A DNA stretch of 33,623 bases from Opitutaceae bacterium (GTDB taxonomy: Bacteria > Verrucomicrobiota > Verrucomicrobiia > Opitutales > Opitutaceae): NCBI GenBank assembly GCA_017994935.1, contig JAGOJU010000035.1, positions 1 through 33,623 of the forward strand. Direction: 5' to 3'. The notes under the pieces are model-generated. The model did no database searches. It had not been told where the DNA came from and saw only the letters and a list, made by a program, of their open reading frames with translations. Position numbers and translations under genes: made by a program. Within the stretch, counting starts at the first letter, position 1, and each line of letters starts with the position of its first letter. This document shows, piece after piece, positions 9,297 to 17,807 of this stretch.

Positions 9297-10439
9297 TCAG
9301 GAAATCGGCGAAGCCATTGCCTCGCGGTATACGGAAAGGTAGGCCGTGACGATCTGGTCGGCGGAGAATCTCGCCGTCGCGCGAATTTTCGCAGCGTCGC
9401 CCAGCCTGCGTCGCTCACCCGGATCGCCGATCAGGCGTTCGACCGCAGTCGCAAGCCCCTGGGCGTCGCCGAATGGCCGCAGGACGCCCGTCACACCATC
9501 CTCGATCACCTCGGGGATTCCCCCCGCCGCCGTGCTGACGGTCGGACAGCCGAAAGTCATTCCCTCGAGGATGCTGAGGCAGAAGCTTTCATATTCCGAA
9601 GTGATCAGGCCCAGGTCGGCCGCTGCGAAATAGTCCTCAACCGATGTCACGTTTTCGAGGACGATCACCCGGTCCTGCAAGCTCAGCCTCCCGACCTCGC
9701 TGAGAAGCAGCTTCGTATCGCCACCGGCGACAACCAGCAGCCGGAAGGATTCCCTCGGCCGGATGCGTGAGGCGACCTCCAGGAGCAGGTCGATACGCTT
9801 CACGGGCCTGAGATTGGAGACGTGGATCACGAGAGCCTCGGAATCCTTCAACCCGAGTTTGCGCCGCACCTCCATGCGCGACCGAGCAGGGATGCCGGGC
9901 ACGAAAAAATTGGGGACCACGCTGATGTCGTGTCCGGGCTCTATCAGGCGCGCCGTCTCCTCCTTCAGGAATTGGGAGACCGTGGTGATGGCGTCCGAAT
10001 GCACCAGGGCATGCCGTATGACGGGTTTGTAGGCGGGATCCCTTCCGAGAAGCAGGGTATCGGTGCCGTGGAGGGTCGCGACCACCCTCGGCTTCAAATC
10101 GTCCGGAAGGAATTCCCGCGCAAGCACGGCAGCCGTCGCGTGGGGCACCGCATAATGGGCATGAAGTATGTCGAGGCGATTGGAGCGGCAGACAGCGGCC
10201 ATCCTGACCGCAAGGGGAAGGGTATAGTCGGAGAGATTGAAGATTCCGTACCCGTGCATCTGCACCGGATGAAACGTGATTCCAGGCTCATCGTTTGGCA
10301 GCCGGACAGGACGGTCGTAGCTGAAAAAATGGACTTCATGTCCGCGCCTCGCGAGATCGATGCCCAGCGAGGTTGCGAGAATCCCGCTTCCTCCCACCGA
10401 AGGGAAACAGGATATGCCGATGCGGAGTCTTGAATCCAT
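9297..10439 (-). CDS. bshA: N-acetyl-alpha-D-glucosaminyl L-malate synthase BshA
   Basis: BshA is a GT4-type glycosyltransferase that joins UDP-GlcNAc and L-malate to GlcNAc-malate, the first step of bacillithiol synthesis. The 380-residue product has GGSGILATSLG (16-26) in the N-terminal Rossmann domain, then HAHYAVPHA (93-101) and LHGTDTLLLG (123-132), all typical of BshA rather than of general GT4 enzymes. The C-terminal domain has HVSNLRPVKR (206-215) and the E-x7-E motif ESFCLSILE (284-292). The ATG at 10439 is preferred over an upstream GTG at 10448, because it puts MDSRLRIGISCFPSVGG in the usual place. It follows bshB1 with a 25-base gap. The two adjacent pathway genes make the specific assignment strong. 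Confidence 0.93.
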   Translation of the reverse strand: MDSRLRIGISCFPSVGGSGILATSLGIDLARRGHEVHFFSYDRPVRLPNDEPGITFHPVQMHGYGIFNLSDYTLPLAVRMAAVCRSNRLDILHAHYAVPHATAAVLAREFLPDDLKPRVVATLHGTDTLLLGRDPAYKPVIRHALVHSDAITTVSQFLKEETARLIEPGHDISVVPNFFVPGIPARSRMEVRRKLGLKDSEALVIHVSNLRPVKRIDLLLEVASRIRPRESFRLLVVAGGDTKLLLSEVGRLSLQDRVIVLENVTSVEDYFAAADLGLITSEYESFCLSILEGMTFGCPTVSTAAGGIPEVIEDGVTGVLRPFGDAQGLATAVERLIGDPGERRRLGDAAKIRATARFSADQIVTAYLSVYREAMASPIS

Positions 10440-10464
10440 GGGCAGCACGGGGAAGGGGGTGCAC

Positions 10465-11193
10465 TCAGAACTGACGCGCGCCCCGCCCCAGTTGCCCGAG
10501 CGAGCTCACCACCATCGGGTCAGCTGGATAGAGCGCCTGGGCGTATTCGAGACCGGCACGAAGTCCCAGCAACCTGGCCCGTGTGAGCTGGAGTTCCAGG
10601 TAGCGGCGCGTGCGCAGCTGGGTTTCATGGGCGGCCATGGCTTCCTTCCAGAGGTCGACAACCCCCGGTTCAGACAGATCATACCAGACCCCGTCCACAC
10701 CGGGGGGTTCCCCTTCCGGGCCGACAGCATAGTACCAGAGCTGTTCAATCGCGTGCGTCGGAAGGTCGCTCAGTTCCGCAACGCCGCCATAACGGGCGAG
10801 CCGTGCACCATCACGCACCAGCGAGCCGAGCACCGCGTGGTCGGGATGCTGGTCAGGCTCCGGCGTCGGACACAGCACCCATCGTGGGGCGAACTTCCGT
10901 ATGATCCGCGCGACCTTGAGGGTCGACTCGACCGAACGTTCGAAGTGGGAATCGCCACCCATCGTTGGAAATTCAATTGTCGCTCCCAGAAGGGCGGCGC
11001 TCCGCAGCGCCTCCTGCCGACGTTGCGCAGGCGTGCCGGAGGTTGCCGATTCGCCATCGGAGCAGACGGCAAGATGGACCTTGGTGCCGGCACGACTTTC
11101 GCTCGCAATGATTCCTCCCGCTCCGAACTCAATGTCATCAGGGTGCGCGCCAAAAGCGAGCAGGGTTCGTGTATCAATCGGCTTGGTCGGCAT
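10465..11193 (-). CDS. bshB1: N-acetylglucosaminyl-malate deacetylase BshB1
   Basis: This is a zinc-dependent PIG-L/LmbE-family deacetylase that removes the acetyl group from GlcNAc-malate, the second step of bacillithiol synthesis. Zinc-site motifs are AHPDD (16-20) and HPDH (116-119). FGAHPDDIEFGAGG and the CSDGE-SG strand are typical of BshB1. The 242-residue length fits the family, and no signal peptide is present. The ATG at 11193 overlaps the end of the BshC-like gene by 20 bases; a TTG at 11214 would add seven residues. Its position beside bshA supports BshB1 over a general GlcNAc deacetylase. A second, much larger PIG-L protein in the same operon is exported and so must act on something else. 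Confidence 0.9.
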   Translation of the reverse strand: MPTKPIDTRTLLAFGAHPDDIEFGAGGIIASESRAGTKVHLAVCSDGESATSGTPAQRRQEALRSAALLGATIEFPTMGGDSHFERSVESTLKVARIIRKFAPRWVLCPTPEPDQHPDHAVLGSLVRDGARLARYGGVAELSDLPTHAIEQLWYYAVGPEGEPPGVDGVWYDLSEPGVVDLWKEAMAAHETQLRTRRYLELQLTRARLLGLRAGLEYAQALYPADPMVVSSLGQLGRGARQF

Positions 11194-11950
11194 AGGCTTC
11201 GTCAGGGCGCTCAATGAAGTCGCGGTTCACATAAACAATCTCCGGTGCATCGGCCTTGTTGATATAGGCCTGCTCGCCGGCCCCCGAAACATAGTGGGTG
11301 CAGCGAAGCACCGACTGCATCCATCGCAGACGGGTATCGCGGGTGGGGGAAACCTGGCGTTTTGTCCATGAGGTCGGCGGTAATGTCAGAAACGAAGCCC
11401 CGCCTTCGTGTAATGCAAGCGACCCGTTGCGTAGGCGCGCCCTCACGACCTCGCCCTCGAACGGGACGTCGACATAGAAATCACCGATGTCACAGGCAGC
11501 CTCACGCACTTCCGGATCGCTCGAGCGGACGATCTCGATGCCTTCGAGCAGGCCCATCGAACGCATCTGCCCGAGGCAGAATTCCCCGACCGTGCTCGCG
11601 GCATTTGAACGAAATGCCTCCACCGCGGGCGCCGACACGAAGGCGGGAAGCTGCCGGGCAGTCTGCAGTTTCCATTCCCCTGACACGCGCTTTAGATGGA
11701 GCGGACTGTACTTTCTCTGAACCTTGTTTTCGAAGGCAAAATTCAGCCAGTGCAATTCGCCGGTTCTGCGATGACGGAGCCCCGTCTGGGTTTCGCGGGG
11801 ATCGTGATCGCTATCGTGATAGAAAAAGACAATTCGACCGCCCATCTCCTCGCGAAGCCTCCGGGCGGTGACAATCTTCGCGTAGAGGAAGCGTCGCGGA
11901 AAGAAGCCGCAGGGCTGCTGGCCGAACGCGATGATCGGGCCTGTGCTCAT
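11174..11950 (-). CDS. short BshC-like protein, predicted bacillithiol cysteine ligase
   Basis: The 258-residue product lies between the symporter gene and bshB1. Its N terminus reads IIAFGQQPCGFFPRR then YAKIVTARRL (23-32), matching the GQQ-G-(Y)-K-TA nucleotide-fold signature of BshC. VFFYHDSDHD (41-50) corresponds to the BshC FW-x-(S/G)EDHD strand. YVSGAGEQAYI (220-230) matches the V-GPGELAY segment. BshC adds cysteine to GlcN-malate as the last step of bacillithiol synthesis but is usually about 540 residues with a C-terminal coiled coil; here only the core seems present. The ATG at 11950 overlaps the symporter TGA (ATGA), implying translational coupling, and the 3' end overlaps bshB1. 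The BshC relation is my reading of motifs, and activity is inferred from the operon. Confidence 0.65.
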   Translation of the reverse strand: MSTGPIIAFGQQPCGFFPRRFLYAKIVTARRLREEMGGRIVFFYHDSDHDPRETQTGLRHRRTGELHWLNFAFENKVQRKYSPLHLKRVSGEWKLQTARQLPAFVSAPAVEAFRSNAASTVGEFCLGQMRSMGLLEGIEIVRSSDPEVREAACDIGDFYVDVPFEGEVVRARLRNGSLALHEGGASFLTLPPTSWTKRQVSPTRDTRLRWMQSVLRCTHYVSGAGEQAYINKADAPEIVYVNRDFIERPDEAYADQAD

Positions 11951-13662
11951 GAGGCGGCAGGCGCGGGTTCCGCCGGATCCGGCGGGCGAAGGAAGGCCTG
12001 AAGGATGACGCTCAGCAGGACGCATCCGCCGCACCCGATCAGGTTGTACCAGAGGTAGCCGATCGAGAGATTGGCATAACAGACGAGCACACCCGCCTGG
12101 GCGACAACCGCTCCCCAGAATACCGCATGGCCCCGCACGTGGCGCAGAAAAAATGCCACCAGGAACATGCCCAGGATGACTCCGTAGAACAGCGATCCGA
12201 GAATATTGATCGCCTCGACCAGGTTCTCCACGACATTGGCGAAAAGCGCAAAGAGGATGCCGACGAGGCCCCATCCTGCCGTCGCAATCTTGGAGACCAG
12301 CAGTGACTGCTCATCCGAACTCTTCGGGTTGATGACGTGGTGATAGATGTCGATCGACGTCGTGGTTCCCAGGGCGCTCATTTCAGCCGAAAGAGACGAA
12401 AGCGCGGCTGCAAATATGACGGCGATGAGGAGCCCGACCAGTCCAACCGGCAGTTGCTCCAGGACGAACGTGATGAAGACATAGTCGGAATCCTTGGTCT
12501 TCACCGCGGGATCCCGCTGCACCAGTGCCGCCTTGGCCTCCGCGCGCACATTCTGGGCCGCTGCATGGGCGGCACGGACCTCGTTGAGCGTGCGTTCCGT
12601 GGCACTCGCATCGTTCCGCGAGCGGGCGTCGAGCCAGGAGCGGATCGCGAGGCGTTTTGCATCCATCTTCTCCGCATAGGCCGCCTCGTAGGTGCGCAGG
12701 GCGCCTCCGCCCTCCGCCTGGACATGCCTTTCCCACGTGGCGTGATCGAAAAACACGGGAGCCGGTGCGAACTGGTAGAAGACAAAAAGCATCACGCCGA
12801 GCAGCAGGATGAAGAACTGCATGGGAATCTTCATCACCGCATTGAACATCAGCCCCAGCCTGCTTTCCCGGACAGAGGTGCCGGACAGGTAGCGCTGAAC
12901 CTGGGATTGGTCCGTTCCGAAATAGGAGAGCGAGAGGAAAATGCCGCCAAAGATGCCCGACCAGATCGTGTAACGCTGGTTGAGATCCAGGGAATAGACG
13001 ACCGCATTGAGCTTGTCGAAACCCGCGGCCAGCGCGAATGCGTCGCCGGCGGACACTTCCGCCGGCAGTTTGAGAAAGAGGATCACGAACGCGGTTGCCA
13101 TCCCGACGAAGATGACGGTCATCTGGTATTTCTGCGTGATGTTGACCGCATCATTTCCTCCGACCGCCGTGTAGAGGATGGTGAGGATTCCGGTTCCGAG
13201 AATCGTAATGTCCAGGTCCCACCCCATGACAGTGGACAGTACGATGGCCGGCGCGTAGATTGTGATTCCGGATGCGAAGCCGCGCTGCAGCAGGAAGAGC
13301 GATGCACCCAGCAGGCGCGTCTTGCCGTCAAATCGTTTCCCGAGGTACTCGTAGGCCGTGTAGACTCCGCTGCGCCGGTACAGCGGGAGAAAGATGGCGG
13401 CCACGATGATCAGCGCAAAAGGCAGGCCGAAGTAGTTCTGGACAAATCCCATTCCGCTCTCGAAACCCTGCCCGGGGGTGGAAAGAAACGTGACCGCGCT
13501 TGCCTGGGTCGCCATGACGGAAAGACCGATCGTTCCCCACCCGACATCCTTTTGACCACTCAGGTATCCTTCCAGGGTGGCGCGGTTGCGGGAGCGCCAG
13601 ACACCGTAGGCCGCGATGCCCAGCATCGAGGCGATCAGCACAAAATAGTCGAACGGCCTCAT
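11947..13662 (-). CDS. sodium:solute symporter family transporter
   Basis: This is a 571-residue inner-membrane protein of the SSS family, with about 13 hydrophobic helices, that would import a solute with sodium. Family features include the unwound first helix region ATQASAVTFLSTPGQGFESG (51-70) and TDQSQVQRYLS (250-260). The second repeat carries AALSSLSAEMSALGTTTSIDIY (419-440), with the Ser/Thr residues expected near the sodium site. Unusual is a hydrophilic, Ala/Glu/Arg-rich insertion of about 90 residues (300-392) in one extramembrane loop. The ATG at 13662 overlaps the stop of the 48-residue gene, and its own stop overlaps the BshC-like start. The substrate is unknown; sugar-like or amino-sugar compounds are plausible from the neighbours. 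Confidence 0.88.
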   Translation of the reverse strand: MRPFDYFVLIASMLGIAAYGVWRSRNRATLEGYLSGQKDVGWGTIGLSVMATQASAVTFLSTPGQGFESGMGFVQNYFGLPFALIIVAAIFLPLYRRSGVYTAYEYLGKRFDGKTRLLGASLFLLQRGFASGITIYAPAIVLSTVMGWDLDITILGTGILTILYTAVGGNDAVNITQKYQMTVIFVGMATAFVILFLKLPAEVSAGDAFALAAGFDKLNAVVYSLDLNQRYTIWSGIFGGIFLSLSYFGTDQSQVQRYLSGTSVRESRLGLMFNAVMKIPMQFFILLLGVMLFVFYQFAPAPVFFDHATWERHVQAEGGGALRTYEAAYAEKMDAKRLAIRSWLDARSRNDASATERTLNEVRAAHAAAQNVRAEAKAALVQRDPAVKTKDSDYVFITFVLEQLPVGLVGLLIAVIFAAALSSLSAEMSALGTTTSIDIYHHVINPKSSDEQSLLVSKIATAGWGLVGILFALFANVVENLVEAINILGSLFYGVILGMFLVAFFLRHVRGHAVFWGAVVAQAGVLVCYANLSIGYLWYNLIGCGGCVLLSVILQAFLRPPDPAEPAPAAS

Positions 13663-13805
13663 CGGGCTATCCAGGGAAGGGCGCTCAGCAACGCGACGAT
13701 CAGGACAAACACGCCGACCACAAAGAGGTAGACTGCGGTCCAGGAGGGGAAACCCGGAACACCGGGCATTTCGTCGGGCACTTTGGGAGACTTTGGATCT
13801 GTCAT
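13659..13805 (-). CDS. 48-residue single-pass membrane peptide, possible symporter partner
   Basis: A very small gene starts at the ATG at 13805 and ends in an ATGA overlap with the symporter start, which argues that it is translated and coupled. The product has a Pro/Lys-rich hydrophilic head (about 1-22) and one hydrophobic helix (about 24-44, TAVYLFVVGVFVLIVALL), ending in WIAR. The frame is open upstream to 14063, but that part lies inside the PIG-L gene. It sits 22 bases after the PIG-L stop. By analogy with small subunits encoded next to some SSS transporters, it could assist or stabilise the symporter; this is inference from position and size. Confidence 0.75.
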   Translation of the reverse strand: MTDPKSPKVPDEMPGVPGFPSWTAVYLFVVGVFVLIVALLSALPWIAR

Positions 13806-13827
13806 GTGGGGAGAGCCTGGCCAGCGC

Positions 13828-16365
13828 CTATTTTCCAAGGGAGAGCAAATTGGCGAACAGGCGATAGGCACCAGGAACCCCCGCAGGAAGTTCACGGAAA
13901 AATGATAGTCCGGTGTACACGAACCAGCCCTTGCCATGCTTCGCCACGAGCAGGGCGCCCTGGCGCTGCGGTTCACCCGGATCCGCCAATGACAGAAGCG
14001 GTGTAAAATGAGCATCCCATCGCCCGGGAAAATACAGCCCGCGCTCCTGGACCCAGTGCTCAAAGTCGGCGGGTCCGATTCTGTTGGGTGCGGTCATGGC
14101 AGGATGATCCACGGCAAGGATTGTCACGGGAGCCGTCTCATCCACAACGCGTTCGCGAGAAAGCGTGAGCGGGTAGGGCGCAAAACGGGTCGATTTGAGG
14201 TCGGCGGTCGTGTTGTACTGCACGATCACCGTGCCTCCCTGCTGCGCATAATCAAACAAGGCAGGCAACGAGGGTTCAATGTCTTCACGCGTATTGAAAG
14301 CGCGCACACCCAGCACCACACTGTCGAAGGCGCGCAATCGGTCTGCTGTGAGATCCCCGCTCCCGAGGATCGTCACCTCACAGCCCATGCGCCGGATGCT
14401 TTCCGCAACCAGATCGCCCGCACCGGGAAGGTAGCCGACAGACTTTCCCTTGATGGCGAGATTCAGACTGACGAGTCTGGCCTGGGCTGGCGGCTGAATG
14501 AGCTGCGCGGGAATATGATCATACCGTATGTCGATCCGGCTGGTGCGAACGACCGCGCCGTTGACGGTTGCACGTGCGCCGAGCATTGCTGTCGCGGGTT
14601 CCTGTGGCGCTTCGATCGTGAACGGAATACGGGCGCGCGCACCCCGATCCTTGAGATCAAAGGACTGGGAAGAGGACTTCACTGCCCATCCGGCAGGTGC
14701 CTCGATCTCGATGCGGCCCACAGTGCCCGGTCGTGTTGCTTCGACCTCCACCCAGACGGCTCTCTCTTCGCCCGGGGAAAAGAGCTCCAGATCCTGCGGA
14801 AAATAGAGTGTGACGGGTGGCACGACCTGAACCTGTCGCCGGATTTCCCCGCGGATGGGATCGTCGATCACCTGGACCACGGAGTCCGCCGCAGTGATTG
14901 TCTTCCCATTGATTTCAAAAACGTGCTCGACAGGAAGCACCGGGCTGTTTTCCGGGGTGCCGATCAACCGGACGTTGTCGACGCGGAACATCCCCTCGTC
15001 GCCGTGTTCCTTCAGCCAATACGGCGTACTCGGTGAAGTTCCCTGCGCGATTGCCGTCGTGGCTGTCCGTTCGGAAATCCGGCCCGGAGCCAGGACCTGG
15101 TCAGCGCGGGTGGAAATTTCTTTTCCCTCAATCCGGCTTTGCAACCAGCGCACCCGCAGTGGGGGGGCGAGGTCTCGCACGAGGACACGAAACTTCACCT
15201 CAACCTCTTCGCCAGGCACGAGCTCCGCATGCGATGTGGTTGCCTCAACAAACATGCCCAGGCAGGCAAAAATAACCTTCTCGAGCTGGGCACGCTTGTC
15301 CGCCAGGACCACGGGGCTCTCGGGATACGAGGCATGGAGGAGCAGTTCCCGGATATCCATGAGGGCCGGCACACTGGCGGACGGCCTTTGGGGATTGAAG
15401 GCGTCGATCACGGCAAGGGCCGCGCGGCCGATCTTCTCTCCACCCGGAATGCGGGACCATGATGTCTCGATTCCATCGAACAGGTCACGGCTGGCGGGCC
15501 CGCCGGCCACCACCGTGAAAGAGTCCGAACCCGAACCGCGGTTGGCCACGCTTCCAAAGCCCTGGCTCTTGTGCTGGGTCCTGGAGCGTGCCGCAATTTC
15601 CCCAAAGGATTCCCCTAGAAACGTGTTGTAGGCGCCAGAATCCACCTGGAGCGTGGCAGGAGTACCTTCCCTGCTCCCACTGCGCATGCCCGCGGAAAAT
15701 GAATTCCAGAGAACCCGGACAGGTTTCCAGGGCTGCAATCCGTCCAAGGCGATCTGCTCCGGGAAGGCCTCGCTGTCCCCCGCCATGGCGAAAGCCTCCG
15801 CTGCAAGAATCGCGGAAGCCGTGTGGTGACCGTGGGTCGTGCCGGGCTCAGGCGAAAAGCGTGTCAGGATGACATCCGGTCGAAACCGCCGGATGACACG
15901 GACAACATCGGACAGCACGGCTGTTTTGTCCCAGATCCGGAGCGTCTCATCGGGCGTCTTGGAGAAACCGAAGTCATTCGCACGGGTGAAGAATTGCACG
16001 GCACCGTCGATGCGCCGTGCCGCCAGCAGTTCCTGGGTACGGATGACACCGAGCTGATCGCGCAATTCGGATCCCAGCAGGTTCTGTCCGCCATCCCCGC
16101 GGGTGAGCGACAGATAGCCCGTCGCATAACCACGCCCCTTCGCGAAGTAGGAAAGCAGCCGTGTGTTTTCGTCGTCCGGGTGCGCCGCAACATAGAGCAC
16201 TCGTCCGAGTTGGAGAAAGGAGTGAAGCTCCTGTAGGATGGCCCCGGAACCGAGCGAGGCCGGCATGGCATGTCTGACATCTCCGCCGGCTTCCGCCGCA
16301 TTCAGACTCGAGACCAGCGGCAGGACAAACGAAAGGGAGGCGGTCAGTATCTTGAAGGGAGACAT
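13828..16365 (-). CDS. exported large PIG-L family deacetylase with C-terminal glutaminase-like fold
   Basis: The 845-residue product starts with a signal peptide (SPFKILTASLSFVLPLVSSLNAAEA, about 2-26 with likely cleavage after AEA), so it works outside the cytoplasm. The ATG at 16365 is chosen because it places this signal at the N terminus; an ATG at 16401 adds 12 poor residues. The PIG-L/LmbE zinc motifs are AHPDDEN (61-67) and HGHHTAS (178-184), with TRGDGGQN (88-95) between. Beta-rich, immunoglobulin-like segments occupy about 370-650. The last 200 residues (GYLPGAGDLVAESIRRMG onward) resemble a ThuA or class I glutaminase-like fold without an obvious catalytic Cys. It leads the operon containing the symporter and bsh genes. 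A secreted deacetylase or amidase of an amino-sugar compound is likely; the substrate is unknown. Confidence 0.85.
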   Translation of the reverse strand: MSPFKILTASLSFVLPLVSSLNAAEAGGDVRHAMPASLGSGAILQELHSFLQLGRVLYVAAHPDDENTRLLSYFAKGRGYATGYLSLTRGDGGQNLLGSELRDQLGVIRTQELLAARRIDGAVQFFTRANDFGFSKTPDETLRIWDKTAVLSDVVRVIRRFRPDVILTRFSPEPGTTHGHHTASAILAAEAFAMAGDSEAFPEQIALDGLQPWKPVRVLWNSFSAGMRSGSREGTPATLQVDSGAYNTFLGESFGEIAARSRTQHKSQGFGSVANRGSGSDSFTVVAGGPASRDLFDGIETSWSRIPGGEKIGRAALAVIDAFNPQRPSASVPALMDIRELLLHASYPESPVVLADKRAQLEKVIFACLGMFVEATTSHAELVPGEEVEVKFRVLVRDLAPPLRVRWLQSRIEGKEISTRADQVLAPGRISERTATTAIAQGTSPSTPYWLKEHGDEGMFRVDNVRLIGTPENSPVLPVEHVFEINGKTITAADSVVQVIDDPIRGEIRRQVQVVPPVTLYFPQDLELFSPGEERAVWVEVEATRPGTVGRIEIEAPAGWAVKSSSQSFDLKDRGARARIPFTIEAPQEPATAMLGARATVNGAVVRTSRIDIRYDHIPAQLIQPPAQARLVSLNLAIKGKSVGYLPGAGDLVAESIRRMGCEVTILGSGDLTADRLRAFDSVVLGVRAFNTREDIEPSLPALFDYAQQGGTVIVQYNTTADLKSTRFAPYPLTLSRERVVDETAPVTILAVDHPAMTAPNRIGPADFEHWVQERGLYFPGRWDAHFTPLLSLADPGEPQRQGALLVAKHGKGWFVYTGLSFFRELPAGVPGAYRLFANLLSLGK

Positions 16366-16621
16366 TGGCTGAAGGTTCTTCGGGTACGCCACTCCTGGCA
16401 TGCAGGCGCGGACGACGGCGAGATGTAAGGGATACGCTTCGGGAGATTCGATGCAAATTGCGCCGGGAGATAATACGAGGAAGGAATTTCTTCTGCGGGT
16501 GATTTTTCAGGGAACATCTTGTAACCGACCGGAGCCCCGTGACGTCGCGCCTCCTCACCCCCTCGGGGCGCGTCACGCGCGTTCCTTTGAGGAAAGGCAA
16601 TTTCCGCCGCTGCCCACCGCC
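16366..16621. promoter_or_regulatory. upstream region of the central operon
   Basis: These 256 bases lie between the LacI gene stop and the start of the PIG-L gene, both minus strand. They should hold the main promoter of the eight-gene operon. A TATTAT on the minus strand (16470-16475) is the best -10 candidate, but I see no good -35 at the right spacing. A 7-bp inverted repeat, CGTGACG (16538-16544) and CGTCACG (16571-16577), and a GCGCG-TCA-CGCGC hairpin nearer the LacI stop may serve as an operator or terminator. None is conclusive. Confidence 0.3.
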
Positions 16622-17740
16622 TCAGTCGAACGCCGCCGGCCGGACAACCGGGAACGCCGGATCGCCTGTCACTGCACCTTCCCCAGTCACTGCACGGCCG
16701 ATCGCTTGTGCGGTGACAGGAGGAGCCGTCAGACCGTTTGTCCATTTGCTTTCGATGAGGATCAATTTTGGGCGATCGGGTATTCCGCGCTCGTGCCGGA
16801 GAAGCTGTCCCGCGAGCAGGTCGAGCGCGGCGGCGCCAATTCCTTCCGCGTCCTGCAGGATTCCGGCCGTGGTTCCGTCGGCACATTCGACATCCAGGTC
16901 CGCATAGGAGACATCGTCGGGCACCTTGCGGCCGCTCTTCTTCAGCCAGGGAACGATGCGGTTGTCCGAGCCGATGACGGCGTCGAGCCTGTGCCGTTCG
17001 ATCCATTCGATGAAGGCGCTCTCCTCGAGTTCGCCCGGACGATGGATGGCGGCCCAGTCCGCACGTCCGTCGTTGGTCATTTGAAGCAGGTACCCCGCGG
17101 TCCACAGACCCGTCACGCGCCGATCCTGATCACGCGAGAGCGCGAGCCCGATTCGGCGGTGACCGCCGACAGCCAGCGCGGTGACGGCCGTGCGGGCGGA
17201 CGCCACGTGATTGTCGCTGGCGCGATGCAGGCGCGGGGCGGTGAGCGTGTAGGCGATTGCCGCGGCAGAGAACTGGCTCCAGTCAAGCGCGAGGGAATTT
17301 GGCGCCGGAAGGGGTGCGATCATGACGCCACTGATACCGCGCGCCACGACGATGTCGCTCAGGCGGGCGGCATGACCGTCGGCGTCTCCCAGCCAGAAAT
17401 GATCAAGATGGTAGCCGGCAGCCGTCGCCCGCGCGAACGCTCCTTCGTAGGCACGTCGGAAGAATGGGAATCGTTTCCATCCATCGCGCCTAGGATGGGC
17501 GGTGATCCATGCAAGCGTGACCCGGTCGGTCACCGGCTGGCCTGCACGGATCGCACTCATCGCCTCGGCAAGGAGCGGATTTGGTTTCCAGCCAAGTGCG
17601 AGGGCGAGCCGTTGGATGCGGGCGCGCGTGGGAGCCGGTATGCGGGGATGATTGCGAAGCGCCATCGAAACCGCCGCAACGGAGACTTCCGCGCGCTGCG
17701 CGATCGAGCGGAGAGAGGGGCCGGATGCGTGGCGTCGCAT
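16622..17740 (-). CDS. LacI family transcriptional regulator
   Basis: A 372-residue DNA-binding regulator. The N-terminal LacI helix-turn-helix is clear: SLRSIAQRAEVSVAAVSMALRN (9-30), then the hinge region ending in GWKPNPLLAEAM (50-61). A periplasmic-binding-protein-like effector domain follows (about 68-365), including DAVIGSDN and the closing DAEGIGAAALDLL segment. This subtype, with the conserved NPLLAEAM, is frequent in Opitutaceae, where such genes occur in many copies, often beside sugar-use genes. The frame is open to 17821, but the ATG at 17740 gives the normal N terminus. It is read away from the kinase gene in the same direction, with an inverted repeat upstream. The target may be itself or the operon downstream; the effector is unknown. 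Confidence 0.92.
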   Translation of the reverse strand: MRRHASGPSLRSIAQRAEVSVAAVSMALRNHPRIPAPTRARIQRLALALGWKPNPLLAEAMSAIRAGQPVTDRVTLAWITAHPRRDGWKRFPFFRRAYEGAFARATAAGYHLDHFWLGDADGHAARLSDIVVARGISGVMIAPLPAPNSLALDWSQFSAAAIAYTLTAPRLHRASDNHVASARTAVTALAVGGHRRIGLALSRDQDRRVTGLWTAGYLLQMTNDGRADWAAIHRPGELEESAFIEWIERHRLDAVIGSDNRIVPWLKKSGRKVPDDVSYADLDVECADGTTAGILQDAEGIGAAALDLLAGQLLRHERGIPDRPKLILIESKWTNGLTAPPVTAQAIGRAVTGEGAVTGDPAFPVVRPAAFD

Positions 17741-17807
17741 GCAGATGATCGATTTGCGGAAGGACGGCAACGTGCCGCCCCGGAAGCGGGTCACGAGCCC
17801 GGAATCA

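Noticed and set aside
12337..13731. 464-codon plus-strand frame opposite the symporter
   Set aside because: It is long only because GC-rich antisense frames lack stops; the symporter on the minus strand has clear family motifs.
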